Origin: Toxorhynchites rutilus septentrionalis | Taxonomy: Eukaryota > Arthropoda > Insecta > Diptera > Culicidae | DNA: 64,000 nucleotides | Direction of reading: 5' to 3' | Assembly (NCBI RefSeq): GCF_029784135.1 | Contig: NC_073745.1 | Location: forward strand, 44,251,521-44,315,520 | Shown here: positions 47,055 to 57,328 of the stretch, in pieces | Layout: each line of letters begins with the position of its first letter | Numbering within the stretch: position 1 is the first letter of the stretch | The notes under the pieces: model-generated | Database searches by the model: none | What the model was told of the DNA's origin: nothing | The model's input: the letters and a program-made list of their open reading frames with translations, nothing else | Translations under genes and position numbers: made by a program

Positions 47055-48399
47055 TTTTTTGACGTGGGACTACGTCTAACCGGAATATATGGAGGGTAAA
47101 ATGAAAACCTAAACACAGAACATGCAGGAAAAAATGAAAGATTTCGAATGCTTATAGCTCGAACATTTCGTACTGGATAGGAGAGATGTTTGCATCACTT
47201 GATAGGGAATATTTCTACGCATCTATCGCAACTAACAAAATGTTGTTTTTCATTAGATACACAATTGAATAACTGTAAAATATTAGGCGTTATCTAAACG
47301 CCCTAACTGCATCGTTTTGATTGGCCCGATTTACGGTTTCCCTAACACAGCCATCAAAACCAAGCAGCCTTGGGGAAATCGGCATTGCAAATACATGAAA
47401 GTAGGGGGACTTTTGTTCTCATCGAAAAATGTTCCCTAACACAGACTTTAAAACCAAGCAGCGAAATCGCAAGCAAACACACGAAAGAGTCTAGAGGCGA
47501 GTGAACTGAAAAGTTTAAACCCTCTTAAAGCCAAAAAGAAGAAAAAGGACACACGAAAGTAGGGGGAGCTTTTGTTCCCAACGAAATGTGTTCCCTAATA
47601 GAGATTTCTAAACCAAGGTGCCTGGAGAAATCGGTATTTCAAATTCATGCAAGTCGGGGGTATTTTTGTTCCGACTGGAATGTGTTTCCCTAACACAGAC
47701 TTCAAATCCATGAAGCGTGGGGAAATCGGCATTGCGAATTCATACAAATCGGGAGTATTTTTGTTCCGATTGAAATGTGTTTCCCTAACACAGACTTCAA
47801 AACCGAGGTTTCTGGGGAAATCGGCTCTGCAAATAAATGCAAACTGCGAGTACTTTTGTCCTCGCTTGCCTTTGTGCAGAGTGGAATATGTCTGTCCTAA
47901 CATGATCTTCTAAACTTAGGAACCTGGGAAAATCGTGCAGCCACTAGAAGCGAATGAACTTCCCAGTTTCAAGCAAATTCGAGATTCGAGAAGTATGTAC
48001 ACTTTTGGGATGTAAACTTCAGAGGGAAATGTAAAATAAAATAATCGTTTGATAATTTTTTTTTGTCTTTATTGGAAAGATTTTCAGCCTTAGGCTGGTT
48101 CATCAAACGTTTGATAATTCTTCCGTACATATATTTTGTTCTAGTCATCATACCAAACGTAAAAGGTCCGTCATTAAATTTACTTGTAACGAAGAACAAT
48201 CAATCACAATAAATGAATTGACCTTACACGGCATTTGTTCATTTTTTTCACTCACAGAGCAAATATATTGAACTCAATTGAATTTGGAAACTGTTTCATT
48301 CAATCAAGAATTTAATCAATACAAACGAATGATTGCTAAGCTAAGGTAGTTCCACGTGAACCTTGCGGTTATATCATAGATATAACCCACTAATTTTTT
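47055..48399 (+). mobile_element. Hairpin-ended family, copy E6
   Basis: It starts with a T-run and GACGTGGGACTACGTC and ends with GGTAGTTCCACGTGAACC, GCGGTTATATCATAGATATA, ACCCACTAA and a T-run. The interior has about six minisatellite units (47335-47930), each ~90 bp with landmarks TTCCCTAACACAGACTTCAA, GGGGAAATCGGCATTGC and GGGGTATTTTTGTTC. Open frames of 76-102 codons on both strands reflect the minisatellite. Copy E7 is almost identical, offset by about 2204 bp. Confidence 0.85.
48046..48119 (-). mobile_element. Fifty-base LINE/SINE tail insertion in E6, with target duplication
   Basis: A 12 bp direct repeat, CGTTTGATAATT (48046-48057 and 48108-48119), flanks 50 bp. On the minus strand this reads ATGAACCAGCCTAAGGCTGA, AAATC, then CAATAAAGAC and an A-run. 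A target duplication plus A-tail marks target-primed reverse transcription of an almost completely 5'-truncated retroposon. Confidence 0.8.
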
Positions 48400-49255
48400 C
48401 CAGTTGGAAACAATCTTTGAATGTGTTTATGCGATTGGAAAAGTTTCGATGTTTCGACTGGAACTTCCATATTTTTGCTCTTCCCTGTTGTGAGACACGG
48501 GGGAAGTTGTATTAGTGTATTTGCTGCAGTGAAAATCTCTGAACGAGTGTCGATGTAGAAGTATACGTTTACACGGAACCACGATAACGAGCTTAGTTGC
48601 TTTCTTTCTCTATTTCTCTCTCTTTTTATACTCTGTCGGAGCAATTTGGTTCGTGTTAGTTTATGTTTGCGCGCTGTTTTGATTTTTTTTTACTCGTAGA
48701 ATAATGTTTATGACAGCTGGTGGAGAGCAACTTTCGTGTTTTCACTGTGTTTCGGAAAGTCTGATAGCTCAAAACGAGCAGACATGTTGACGTTTGACAC
48801 TATTATTTTTTCTATTTTAGCTGCCTTATACAATAGTACTGGAACACAATAATTAATTATTAACTTCAAGTGTTAGATTCATAGTATCAGGTTCAGTTTT
48901 CACATGATCTATATATCTGATTCAGGTCACACTGTGATAGTGTGCTACAGTTTATGTAATATATCTTCCAGATTATATTTTATATATAATTTTATGATAT
49001 GGTTTTGTGTATTTCGTGTATCAAATTCTTGTCTTGCTATGAAAGAACTATAGAGAATGTTTTTCACATGTTGAATCGATTGAATTTCCCACAAAAACCT
49101 GTTAATGGATAATTATGTCAGTTCAGTAAAATATTCAAAAATTGCATAATGGATAGTAGATTCCAGACTTATTCCGTCGTTGATCATGACGTGCGATTTT
49201 AGAAGTTTCTTATTTGAATATTTCAATGCATAGAAAGTTCGTTTGTGTGTGTGTG
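48400..49255. other. Unique DNA with no recognised gene
   Basis: Nothing recognisable. It separates two nearly identical copies of the hairpin-ended family and ends in a (TG) run just before E7. Confidence 0.5.
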
Positions 49256-50604
49256 TTTTTTTGACGTGGGACTACGTCTAACCGGAATATATGGAGGGTA
49301 AAATGAAAACCTAAACACAGAACATGCAGGAAAAAATGAAAGATTTCGAATGCTTATAGCTCGAACATTTCGTACTGGATAGGAGAGATGTTTGCATCAC
49401 TTGATAGGGAATATTTCTACGCATCTATCGCAACTAACAAAATGTTGTGTTTCATTAGATAAACAATTGAATAACTGTAAAATATTAGGCGTTATCTAAA
49501 CGCCCTAACTGCATCGTTTTGATTGGCCCGATTTACGGTTTCCCTAACACAGCCATCAAAACCAAGCAGCCTTGGGGAAATCGGCATTGCAAATACATGA
49601 AAGTAGGGGGACTTTTGTTCTCATCGAAAAATGTTCCCTAACACAGACTTTAAAACCAAGCAGCGAAATCGGCATTGCAAGCACACGAAAGAGCCTAGAG
49701 GCGAGTGAACTGAAAAGTTTAAACCCTCTTAAAGCCAAAAAGAAGAAAAAGAACACACGAAGGTAGGGGGAGCTTTTGTTCCCACCGAAATGTGTTCCCT
49801 AATAGAGATTTCTAAACCAAGGTGCCTGGAGAAATCGGTATTTCAAATTCATGCAAGTCGGGGGTATTTTTGTTCCGACTGGAATGTGTTTCCCTAACAC
49901 AGACTTCAAATCCATGAAGCGTGGGGAAATCGGCATTGCGAATTCATACAAATCGGGGGTATTTTTGTTCCGATTGAAATGTGTTTCCCCAACACAGACT
50001 TCAAAACCGTGGTTTCTGGGGAAATCGGCTCTGCAAATAAATGCAAACTGCGAGTACTTTTGTCCTCGCTTGCCTTTGTGCAGAGTGGAATATGTCTGTC
50101 CTAACATAATCTTCTAAACTTAGGAACCTGGGAAAATCGTGAAGCCACTAGAAGCGAATGAACTTCCCAGTTTCAAGCAAATTCGAGATTCGAGAAGTAT
50201 GTACACTTTTGGGATGTAAACTTCAGAGGGAAATGTAAAATAAAATAATCGTTTGATAATTTTTTTTTGTCTTTATTGGAAAGATTTTCAGCCTTAGGCT
50301 GGTTCATCAAACGTTTGATAATTCTTCCGTACATATATTTTGTTCTAGTCATCATACCAAACGTAAAAGGTCCGTCATTAAATTTACTTGTAACGAAGAA
50401 CAATCAATCACAATAAATGAATTGACTTTACACGGCATTTGTTCATTTTTTTCACTCACAGAGCAAATATATTGAACTCAATTGAATTTGGAAACTGTTT
50501 CATTCAATCAAGAATTTAATCAATACAAACGAATGATTGCTCAGCTAAGGTAGTTCCACGTGAACCTTGCGGTTATATCATAGATATAACCCACTAATTT
50601 TTTT
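49256..50604 (+). mobile_element. Hairpin-ended family, copy E7
   Basis: Nearly identical to E6 from the left T-run to the right hairpin, including the same internal 50 bp retroposon tail at 50262-50311 with its 12 bp duplication (50250-50261, 50312-50323). E7 has one extra stretch around 49670-49690 (GGCATTGCAAGCACAC, shortened in E6). Its right T-run is shared with the left T-run of E8. Confidence 0.85.
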
Positions 50605-51730
50605 GACGTAGGACTACGTCTTTCATTTCTATACTGGGGTGTAAGTTCAAACTTTCGTAAACGAAAGCGTTACGCCGGAGAACGAGATTTTGAGCGTTAA
50701 TAGCTCCTAAACAGCTGAACGAAATTGTATGATAAACACTTCATTCGAAAGATAAAATGTCTACGCGTTATATGCTTGTTGCTTTTTGATCCAAAAATTT
50801 GTTTCAATAGACCTAAAATTGCTTTCAAAATAGGCTATTGAAATCACACCAATCGGTATATAAGCGAGTGCCGCTCGGAAATCCACTCAGTTATAATTGC
50901 GCAACGATTGAGATACGATCGCTGGAATGGATGGGTGTTTCCCTAACACAGACTTCAAAACCAGGGGAAATCGGCATTGCAAAATAGATGTAAGCAGTGG
51001 ATACTTTTGTACTCGCTTGCGTATCTGGAAATTGGAATGTTTCCCTAACACAGACTTCGAAACCATGGAGCCTGGGGGAAATCAACATTGCAAAATAGAT
51101 TCAAGCTGCGGGTACTTTTGTACTCGCTTGCGTTCCTGGAAATCGGAATGTTTCCCTAACACAGATTTCAAAACCATGGAGCCAGGGAAAATTGGCATAG
51201 AAAATTATATGCAAGCAGCGAGTACTATTGTACTCGGATTGACTATGGATTTTAAATGGTATGATACGGTGTAGTGGATCTGATCAAAGTGGTTTTATAT
51301 TACATATCGAAGAAATCACATTTATAAAAGCAGCGTTATAAAATTATTTGTTTACGAACGCTGCAATCGATCGTCGTTATTGGGAAGTTGGGATTGTAGC
51401 GAAGGGGGTCTTATTTTCGCTGTGTAATTCCAAGGAGGAATCCATTCCTTCTCAATCGTTAATAATCCTGCTCCGGACCAACGATGATTCCAATTTTCGG
51501 GGTTTGGGGAGTGGGTATTATTTGCGCTGGGTATTTCCGAGGAGTTATCGATTCCCCCTTTGAATGTTAATAATTCTTTTCGAGCTAAACGAAGTGGTGT
51601 GATAATCACTTTATTCGAAAGATGAAACGTCTAAGATTTATATGTTTGTTACTTATTGATTGCTAAGTCAACGTTAGTCCTACGTCCACCTTGCTGTTAT
51701 ATCAAAGATATAACCCGCTTCTAGTTTTTT
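50598..51730 (+). mobile_element. Hairpin-ended family, copy E8, abutting E7
   Basis: It starts GACGTAGGACTACGTC after a T-run and ends CGTTAGTCCTACGTCCACC, a GTTATATC-AAA-GATATAAC hairpin, CCCGCTTCTAG and a T-run. Its left 230 bp is a subfamily also seen at 8985-9173 and at the left end of E4 (38429 leftward). Three minisatellite units with TTCCCTAACACAGACTTC lie at 50937-51240. A core promoter is predicted at 50857-50890 just upstream of them. Confidence 0.8.
50857..50890 (+). promoter_or_regulatory. Predicted Pol II core promoter in E8
   Basis: TATATAAG at 50857-50864 is followed by an arthropod initiator CTCAGTT with the start A at 50889, 32 bp after the first T of the TATA box. This is close to ideal spacing. 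Transcription would run rightward into the minisatellite. No canonical downstream promoter element is obvious. Confidence 0.5.
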
Positions 51731-51804
51731 CATGTAGAATGTTTCCAGATAATGTGTTAGTTTCAATTTATGTATAGTTTTTATAGAATATATCGCCGCT
51801 TTGA

Positions 51805-52830
51805 TGTTTGTGGAGTTCTCTCGGTTACCTTCTCAGGTTTCCCAAGAATAACTCTCAACCGTAGCATTTGGAGATCAATAAAAAATACGTGCAATGAATA
51901 ACGATATATATATATTTCCGATCTTATTGGTTTTATATGAGTTTTCTCGGTTACCTTCTCAGGTTTCCCAGAGTTAACTCTACAATGTAGCGATTGAATT
52001 TGATAAAAGTACGTGAGATAAATGATAGAATATATAATATAATAATATCGCGTGCCGTGACACATGAGTTTTTCGCTTCGTCGAATTGTTGCTGGCTCAC
52101 GTTCACATAATCACATCACTTACCTCGGTGAATCCTGATTTATACCTCTTCCCACTAACAACTATCCTTTCCTTGATAAACGCTAGGGAACCACGCTATA
52201 GAGGCGACCCTTCTGGCATTCGGGCGGCGAATATCATACTAACATTCCTTTCCTTCCCCTGGTGGCTGTATGGACGTGGCCGGTGTCGTTATTGACCATT
52301 TAAAGCTCGAATCACCGACAATTGCACAACGAGAATGATTTGCTAGTCCCAAGCGTCATTCTGTGTGTTCTTTGTGCAATTTGGTTGGTTCAGGTCAATC
52401 ACGGAGAGCAACTACGAATTGTACAGTCTACCCAAGCTCAAGCTCAAGCTCCGCAGCCGCTTTTTAGAGTATTTCATAGATAAAAAAGGGCGCGCGAATT
52501 TAAACATCAGTTCGATTGGTTTTAGAAATGTTTTCTCAGTTGTCTTTTCGAATTTCAAAGGATAACTTTCGACGTCCCACATTAGAATACTCAATACATA
52601 AAAGTTTCAGGTGCGAATAATTATAAATGATATCTCCGATTCGGTTTATGCCTAAAGTGTTGCCTCGATTGCCTTATCAGGTTACTCAGGATTATCTTCT
52701 GTCGTCACGTGCTGAAGTATTCGCTAAATGAAATAGTTCTACGCGCGGCGAGTTTTGATTTACATTGCGATTCCGGTTCATTCTTAAAATGTTCTCTTGA
52801 TTGCTTTCTCAGGCTTTTTGCAGAATGCCA
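51805..52830 (+). repeat. Five degenerate copies of a ~120 bp repeat
   Basis: A block reading roughly GATT-GGTTTATR then GTTTTCTCGGTTACCTTCTC, AGGTTTCCCAG and a RATAACTCT segment occurs near 51810-51860, 51925-51985, 52515-52570, 52640-52700 and 52770-52815. The first two are close; the others are progressively more diverged. The gap 52065-52440 holds unrelated sequence, and three copies of AAGCTC (52434-52453) precede the third block. The blocks share no visible termini with known transposons and encode nothing convincing. Confidence 0.6.
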
Positions 52831-52925
52831 GCGTCATTCTGCAAAAAAAACTAAAGTAACTTGTTCAGCGTGTTCAAAATGTCGAGTTTCGTTCCGAATA
52901 AAAAGCATTTAGAAATCTTGTCGCA

Positions 52926-53115
52926 ACAATCTCAAGGTTATTATGACATCGAGCATGTTATTTGGTCTGACGAGATGTACCTTGTAGCCAGATCGAATTT
53001 AGAAAACTCTCTTCGAGCCCGAGGGATCCAACCCAATGCCAGTGCGGAATGTGTTGGCTCGGTTAGACCTTGATTACATGTTCGAAATCTATCTGGACAA
53101 GCACTGATTGCCGCA
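52926..53115 (+). pseudogene. LINE C-terminal fragment
   Basis: The frame reads YYDIEHVIWS then VARSNLENSLRARGIQPNA, homologous to the C-terminal domain of the LINE at 26545-28016 (YHDIEHIVWSC...ARSQLSRALRAQGRQSD). A frameshift then gives ARLDLDYMFEIYL. Only about 60 codons plus a short tail remain. Directly upstream, an ATG-initiated stretch MSSFVPNKKHLE (52879-52914) looks like the start of a Mos1-type mariner transposase, fused in frame. Confidence 0.6.
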
Positions 53116-53291
53116 GTACTGATTTGTTAATTGCGGCACCTTCTTTTCCGTAATTCTACACTTGTAGATTATTCAAACCGACTTGAAATACTTCACGAAA
53201 TCTTCAAAACTTTTTCTTTTGCGATTTAACAAATTCTCAACACTTTCCGCTCGTGAAACAATATAACCTGTCTATTTCGTCTCTATTTGTA

Positions 53292-54241
53292 TAGGGAAAG
53301 TGGGGGCATAGTGGTCACCCTAAGGATTATGCCCATTTCCAGCGCCCACATACCGATTTAATTCCCGTTTCTCGAAGAATATTATAGTTCAACTCATTGT
53401 TATTCAAGATAACAAACGGCTTTTACTATAAAAATTCAAAATAGTACACTTTTCATCAGTAGAAAAAAGGGTGAAAAATCGAACTTTTTTTTTTGCTTGG
53501 AGGTAAAGTGGTCACCTAGAGGGGGCAAAGTGGTCACCCGCCCATATCAAGCTAAATGGGATAGATTTATGCGTTTTTTTCGTCCAAATTTGTTCAAATC
53601 GTATTTTTTATAGTAGGTACATGCATGAAATAAGCTTGGCCTATTCACCTAGAGCTTCAATTTAAATTTTCTCGTATATACAAAAACGTAGTAAGAAACA
53701 CATAACGTTCCGCATAATGAGGCTTGGTTTAGTTGGAGTGGCATATTTATCCAGGGCCAAAGCCACAAAAGTACTTCTTCAAGAGCAGAATGTGATGAGG
53801 TATATCAGCTTTAGTAAACAGAACATTGAAAGTTGTTATTCACCTATGACCACTTTGCCCCCAAACATGAAAATAATTTCTATGCTAATTAATCGCTGAG
53901 CTTAAACAAAATATCTGCTCACCCTACCTAGAATATGTTAACAGTCGTCCAAACTGATGATTTGTCCAACATATCAGATGGAATAAACTAAATTTCATGA
54001 GAAATTCCTTAGATACCATGCGCACAGAACTACGGCCGAATGGCTATCGAGAGAGTAATTTCTGTTTTTATTTGTATTATGACATGCGACAGCTCTACTG
54101 AAGTACAGGATGACTCAAAAGTCATTAAATTCTTCAAACATAAGGTGACTATCAATACGGCATCTACAGTCAATAGTTAAACTACTAAACATGCAGGTGA
54201 CCACTTTGCCCCCCATGACCAATTTGCCCCCACTACCCCTA
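53292..54241. mobile_element. MITE with TAGGGR-AGTGGGGGCA ends
   Basis: The left end reads TAGGGAAAGTGGGGGCATAG then TGGTCACC, and the right end, reverse-complemented, TAGGGGTAGTGGGGGCAAAT then TGGTCA. The motif GGGGGCAAAGTGGTCACC recurs internally: at about 53503-53540 (twice, direct), 53848-53866 (inverted) and 54193-54212 (inverted). No coding sequence. The right part from 53803 onward is copied at 62438. Confidence 0.6.
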
Positions 54242-55365
54242 CTGGTTTTCTCTTGTGTTCTATTCACAATTCGTTGTTTTGTTGTGTCTGATGGTTTTGT
54301 GTATAGTAAACAAAGCGTGTTTGTTGTCAGTTCTTGGATTCGCACAGTGTGTGCGGCGTGTAAAAACTGGTAAGTAATTCATTTCAAGTGTGTCTTATAT
54401 TCTAGGTGTATGGTGAGTGTATCGTGTAGTGCGTATTTACATTTTTGTATAAATTTCATTTCAGGGTTCTGGTAAGTATTGACCATTCCGGCCGCCAATT
54501 AAATTTCTTTCCTTCATTTCGGCATCTGCGGTGGAACCATCTTCAATGGTAGACCTGAAGGTCGGTAGGTTGTTGCTTCGGCAGGAAACGTCCTTGATTG
54601 TTTCTGTGAGGAAGAGAAATTCGTGCGACGACTGGCGATAAACAGTGTGGAAGGAGAACTTAACTTGTGTTAAGTCTCGGTCACGGGGCCGGGGTTACCG
54701 CACCTCAAGGGGTCGGAATTACCTAACCAACATGACGAGACTTTTTTTTTTATTAGAGATGCTCCTCGAACTCTTGACGTGTCTTCATCGGTGTGTTTGT
54801 GCATGATGTTGGTTTACAGGGCTGGCGCAGTCTTGGGTTCTGGTGAATCGTCTATCGTTGATGAAAACTGTAATCAAACAGGGTTGTATCGGTCGAAAGA
54901 GAACACAAACGGGAGTACTTAACTCCTGTCAAGTCTCAGCCGGGGGCTCCGAAAAGCCCACACGGCGAGGCCTTGTTCTCTTTACAGATGCACCAGGAAC
55001 ATGCTCGATTCCCCCGAGCTTGGGCCAGAACTCCGTGCTAGCGGCTCTTAACTTAGAGCTAGAACCAGCTAGTTCTGGCGACATGAAATGGTTGGTGGGG
55101 GAGAACCTGGAATGGGTCGCCTGGTTGATCCAATCCGGCCGCCAAGATGCCAAAATTTCTGGCGGAGGGTAAACATCAGCAGTACTGGATCAGCGTTCAA
55201 CGGTTCGAAGCACTCTCGCAGACAGATCAGCTTAATGTAACGATGGTTAGCAGGTTGCACGATGGGATGTCTCTCGTCGATTGGCATTCGTGCGAAGGGC
55301 AACCGGCCGCCAACTCGGATGATTCCGTCCACGAACGGAGGATGGAGGATGCGAAGCTTTGATTT
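53803..55365. repeat. Segment repeated identically at 62438-64000
   Basis: Offset 8635 bp. Every stretch I compared by eye is identical, including the MITE right half, the LTR-like repeat and the 3' part of the BEL/Pao relic. The similarity begins at TATCAGCTTTAG inside the MITE and is still running at the window end. Confidence 0.95.
54356..54485 (-). repeat. LTR-like direct repeat, right-hand partner at 56975
   Basis: It shares GCGTGTAAAAACTGG, TAAGTAATTCATTTCAAGTG and TTTCATTTCAGGGTTCTGG with 56975-57088. On the minus strand it starts TGGTCAATACTTACC directly after GGCGGCCGGAA, a polypurine-tract-like context, as expected for the 3' LTR of the BEL/Pao element. It has ~20 bp (CTTATATTCTAGGTGTATGG) that the partner lacks. 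The outer LTR limit is unclear. Confidence 0.55.
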
Positions 55366-56992
55366 CCCATCCATTTGACCAGAACTGGTGAGTCTTTGTG
55401 TTTGGGTCTTGCAGCACTGCCTTTGAACTTTCCGAATCAGCATCAATAAGGTGCGATCGTTCTTTTCGGAAGTCAGCGGTTTTACTTCTTGAGGTCCATT
55501 TCGTTTGTGGCGGTGACAGTTCACGCAAAACCATTGGAGTAATGCAGTGATTCGGAGACTTCGATTAATGTCGCGGAAGCGGTTGATGATGTCTGGTTCT
55601 CTGGTTGTGGGAATCGGTGTGGGTTTAGGGCACAGCGAATTCTGGGAACGTAACCATGGCGGTCCGTCCCACCACAGTGATGCGTCGAGAAGATCACCAA
55701 GGTCTCTTCTCCCAGAAATATGATCTGCGGAATTGTGTTCTGGCCAGACGTGAAGCCACGCAGCACTACAATCAGGCGGCCACTGTCGGAGAGAAAGACT
55801 AGCAGATGCAAGCATCGCGACAATTTTCCTACAGAACTCAGTGAGTGAGTCGGTGCTGTCTGAATCCGTGAGTTGATGATTGTTCGTGCTGAAATCGTAC
55901 CGTTCGGCAGATGCGGCAAACGGAAATGTCTTCTCTTCGTCATCGTCGTCGTCTACTCTGGTCGCAAGAAACGGGGCACTGCTGGTGCCGGAGGTGACAG
56001 TGCGAAGCTGATACACCGTAAGCGATGCAACGGAATCGTCACGCCACAGGATTCGCTGGAGAGGCTGATCTGACTTGTGAACCAGCACTCGACGGTGCAT
56101 CTTCTCAATATGAGCAGAGATGATGTAGTGGTGGAATCTGAAGCGTAGTACGATTGTGACCAGAGTATCTTTGATTGTTGGAGCAGAAAGAAGAACATCG
56201 TTGATCAACGGGTCCGAAATGAAACGGCACGGCACATCGGAAACAAGACATATCTCATTCGTGGTGCTCTCTGGATTCACGACAGCATGATGAGGTACGA
56301 AATACGGTGACTGGAGCTCTTCTTCGGCAGCGTTCACCTCGTGCATTCTGACCAATTCACTGATGGTGCGGATGGTGTTGTTAAACTGAAATCTACCCGT
56401 ATCGCTGTTGTTTAGCTCACATTTCCCGGAAACGACCTAACCGAACTCGGTGCTTTGTAGCAGAGGCAGATCATTTCCTAGCGAAACACGACCATTACGA
56501 AGCACACGGAGGAAATGTGTTGCACCCAGGATGATGTCGATGTTCCCAGTTACCGCAAACGTGGGATCAGCGAGATCCATATTGTGAGGAATTGGCCAGT
56601 GATTGGTGTCTACTGTCGATTGTGGAAGTTTCACCGTGATGGATGGCAGCACCAGCATCGTGTCCATGATTGAGAACGGTGACACTCATGAGAAGGTCGT
56701 CACCGTGGACTGGCACTCAACCGACGTTGTAGCATTTCCGATTCCGCTGATGGTGACAGGATGTGGTAGATGGATCCGTGGGAGCTGCAATCGATCACTC
56801 GCAGCCCTCGACATGAAACTACGTTGGGAAGCACAGTCCAACAAGCAGCGCACGGTGCAAACTCGACCTCTACTGTCCCTGATGATCACCATGGCGGTTG
56901 GTAAGAAGACGGCTTCTGGAATCGTCCCCACAGAATGCGTAACGAGAGCGTACTGTGAGTTTTCAGAAGAGCCGGCGTGTAAAAACTGGTAA
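55172..56992 (-). pseudogene. BEL/Pao retrotransposon polyprotein relic
   Basis: On the minus strand, in order: an aspartic protease region (TVRCLLDCASQRSFMSRAAS, 56686-56931; the catalytic Asp is kept but the usual DSG/DSA is DCA), then LADPTFAVTGNIDIILGATH and GRVSLGNDLPLLQSTEFG (56437-56685). After an in-frame stop, reverse transcriptase blocks follow (VPHHAVVNPESTTNE, FRFHHYIISAHIEKMHRRV, LQRILWRDD, TSGTSSAPFLATR). The FVDD/YVDD catalytic motif that should follow is gone, replaced by a DFSTNNHQLTD stretch after an Asp-rich run. The RNase H is largely deleted. A pre-integrase region closes the relic (SLWWDGPPWL, DIINRFRDINRSLRI, GGRLPFARMPIDERHPIV, LRQKFWHLGGR). Integrase catalytic residues are absent. 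Confidence 0.9.
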
Positions 56993-57088
56993 GTAATTCA
57001 TTTCAAGTGTGTCTGTGAGTGTATCGTGTAGTGAGTATTTACATTTTTGTATAAATTTCATTTCAGGGTTCTGGTAGAGTATTGAACA
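56975..57088 (-). repeat. LTR-like direct repeat, partner of 54356
   Basis: Carries the same sequence as 54356-54485 minus ~20 bp. On the minus strand it starts TGTTCAATACTCTACCAGAA. It directly abuts protease-region coding sequence, with no gag or primer-binding-site leader, so a deletion joined the 5' LTR to mid-polyprotein. Confidence 0.55.
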
Positions 57089-57149
57089 CTATCTTTGCCT
57101 CAAAACTATTGATCTCCGTGTTTAATCATCAGTATTGTCAGTATGTCCC

Positions 57150-57328
57150 TTCCTCTCCATGTCAGCCTACTAACCTCGAGTCGTCCGCGAGTAATCGGTT
57201 TTCCACCCTTTTAACAATGGAATAAGCTAAATTGTAAATTTGCTTTAGAACTAATATTAGATATAGAATTTGGCCCCTCTAAACTTATGTAACTGAGCCT
57301 GTAAAAATAAACGATTTATAAAAAAACG
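57150..57328 (+). mobile_element. LINE 3' UTR fragment with A-tail
   Basis: It contains CTAACCTCGAGTCGTCCGCG then AGTAATCGGTT, matching the 3' UTR of the LINE at 26545-28016 (CTAACCTCGAGCCGACCGCG, AGTAATCGGTTACATATT). It ends TGAGCCTGTAAAAATAAACG and an A-run at 57320-57326. Confidence 0.7.

Noticed and set aside
47595..50117. Repeated open frames of 76-102 codons (for example 47595-47903 minus and 49799-50107 minus)
   Set aside because: They are translations of the ~90 bp minisatellite, open on both strands because the unit length preserves frame. The repeated peptides have no family similarity.
54843..55172. Plus-strand frame of 109 codons
   Set aside because: Largely antisense to retrotransposon coding or LTR-proximal sequence; its identical copy at 63478-63807 reflects the segment duplication.
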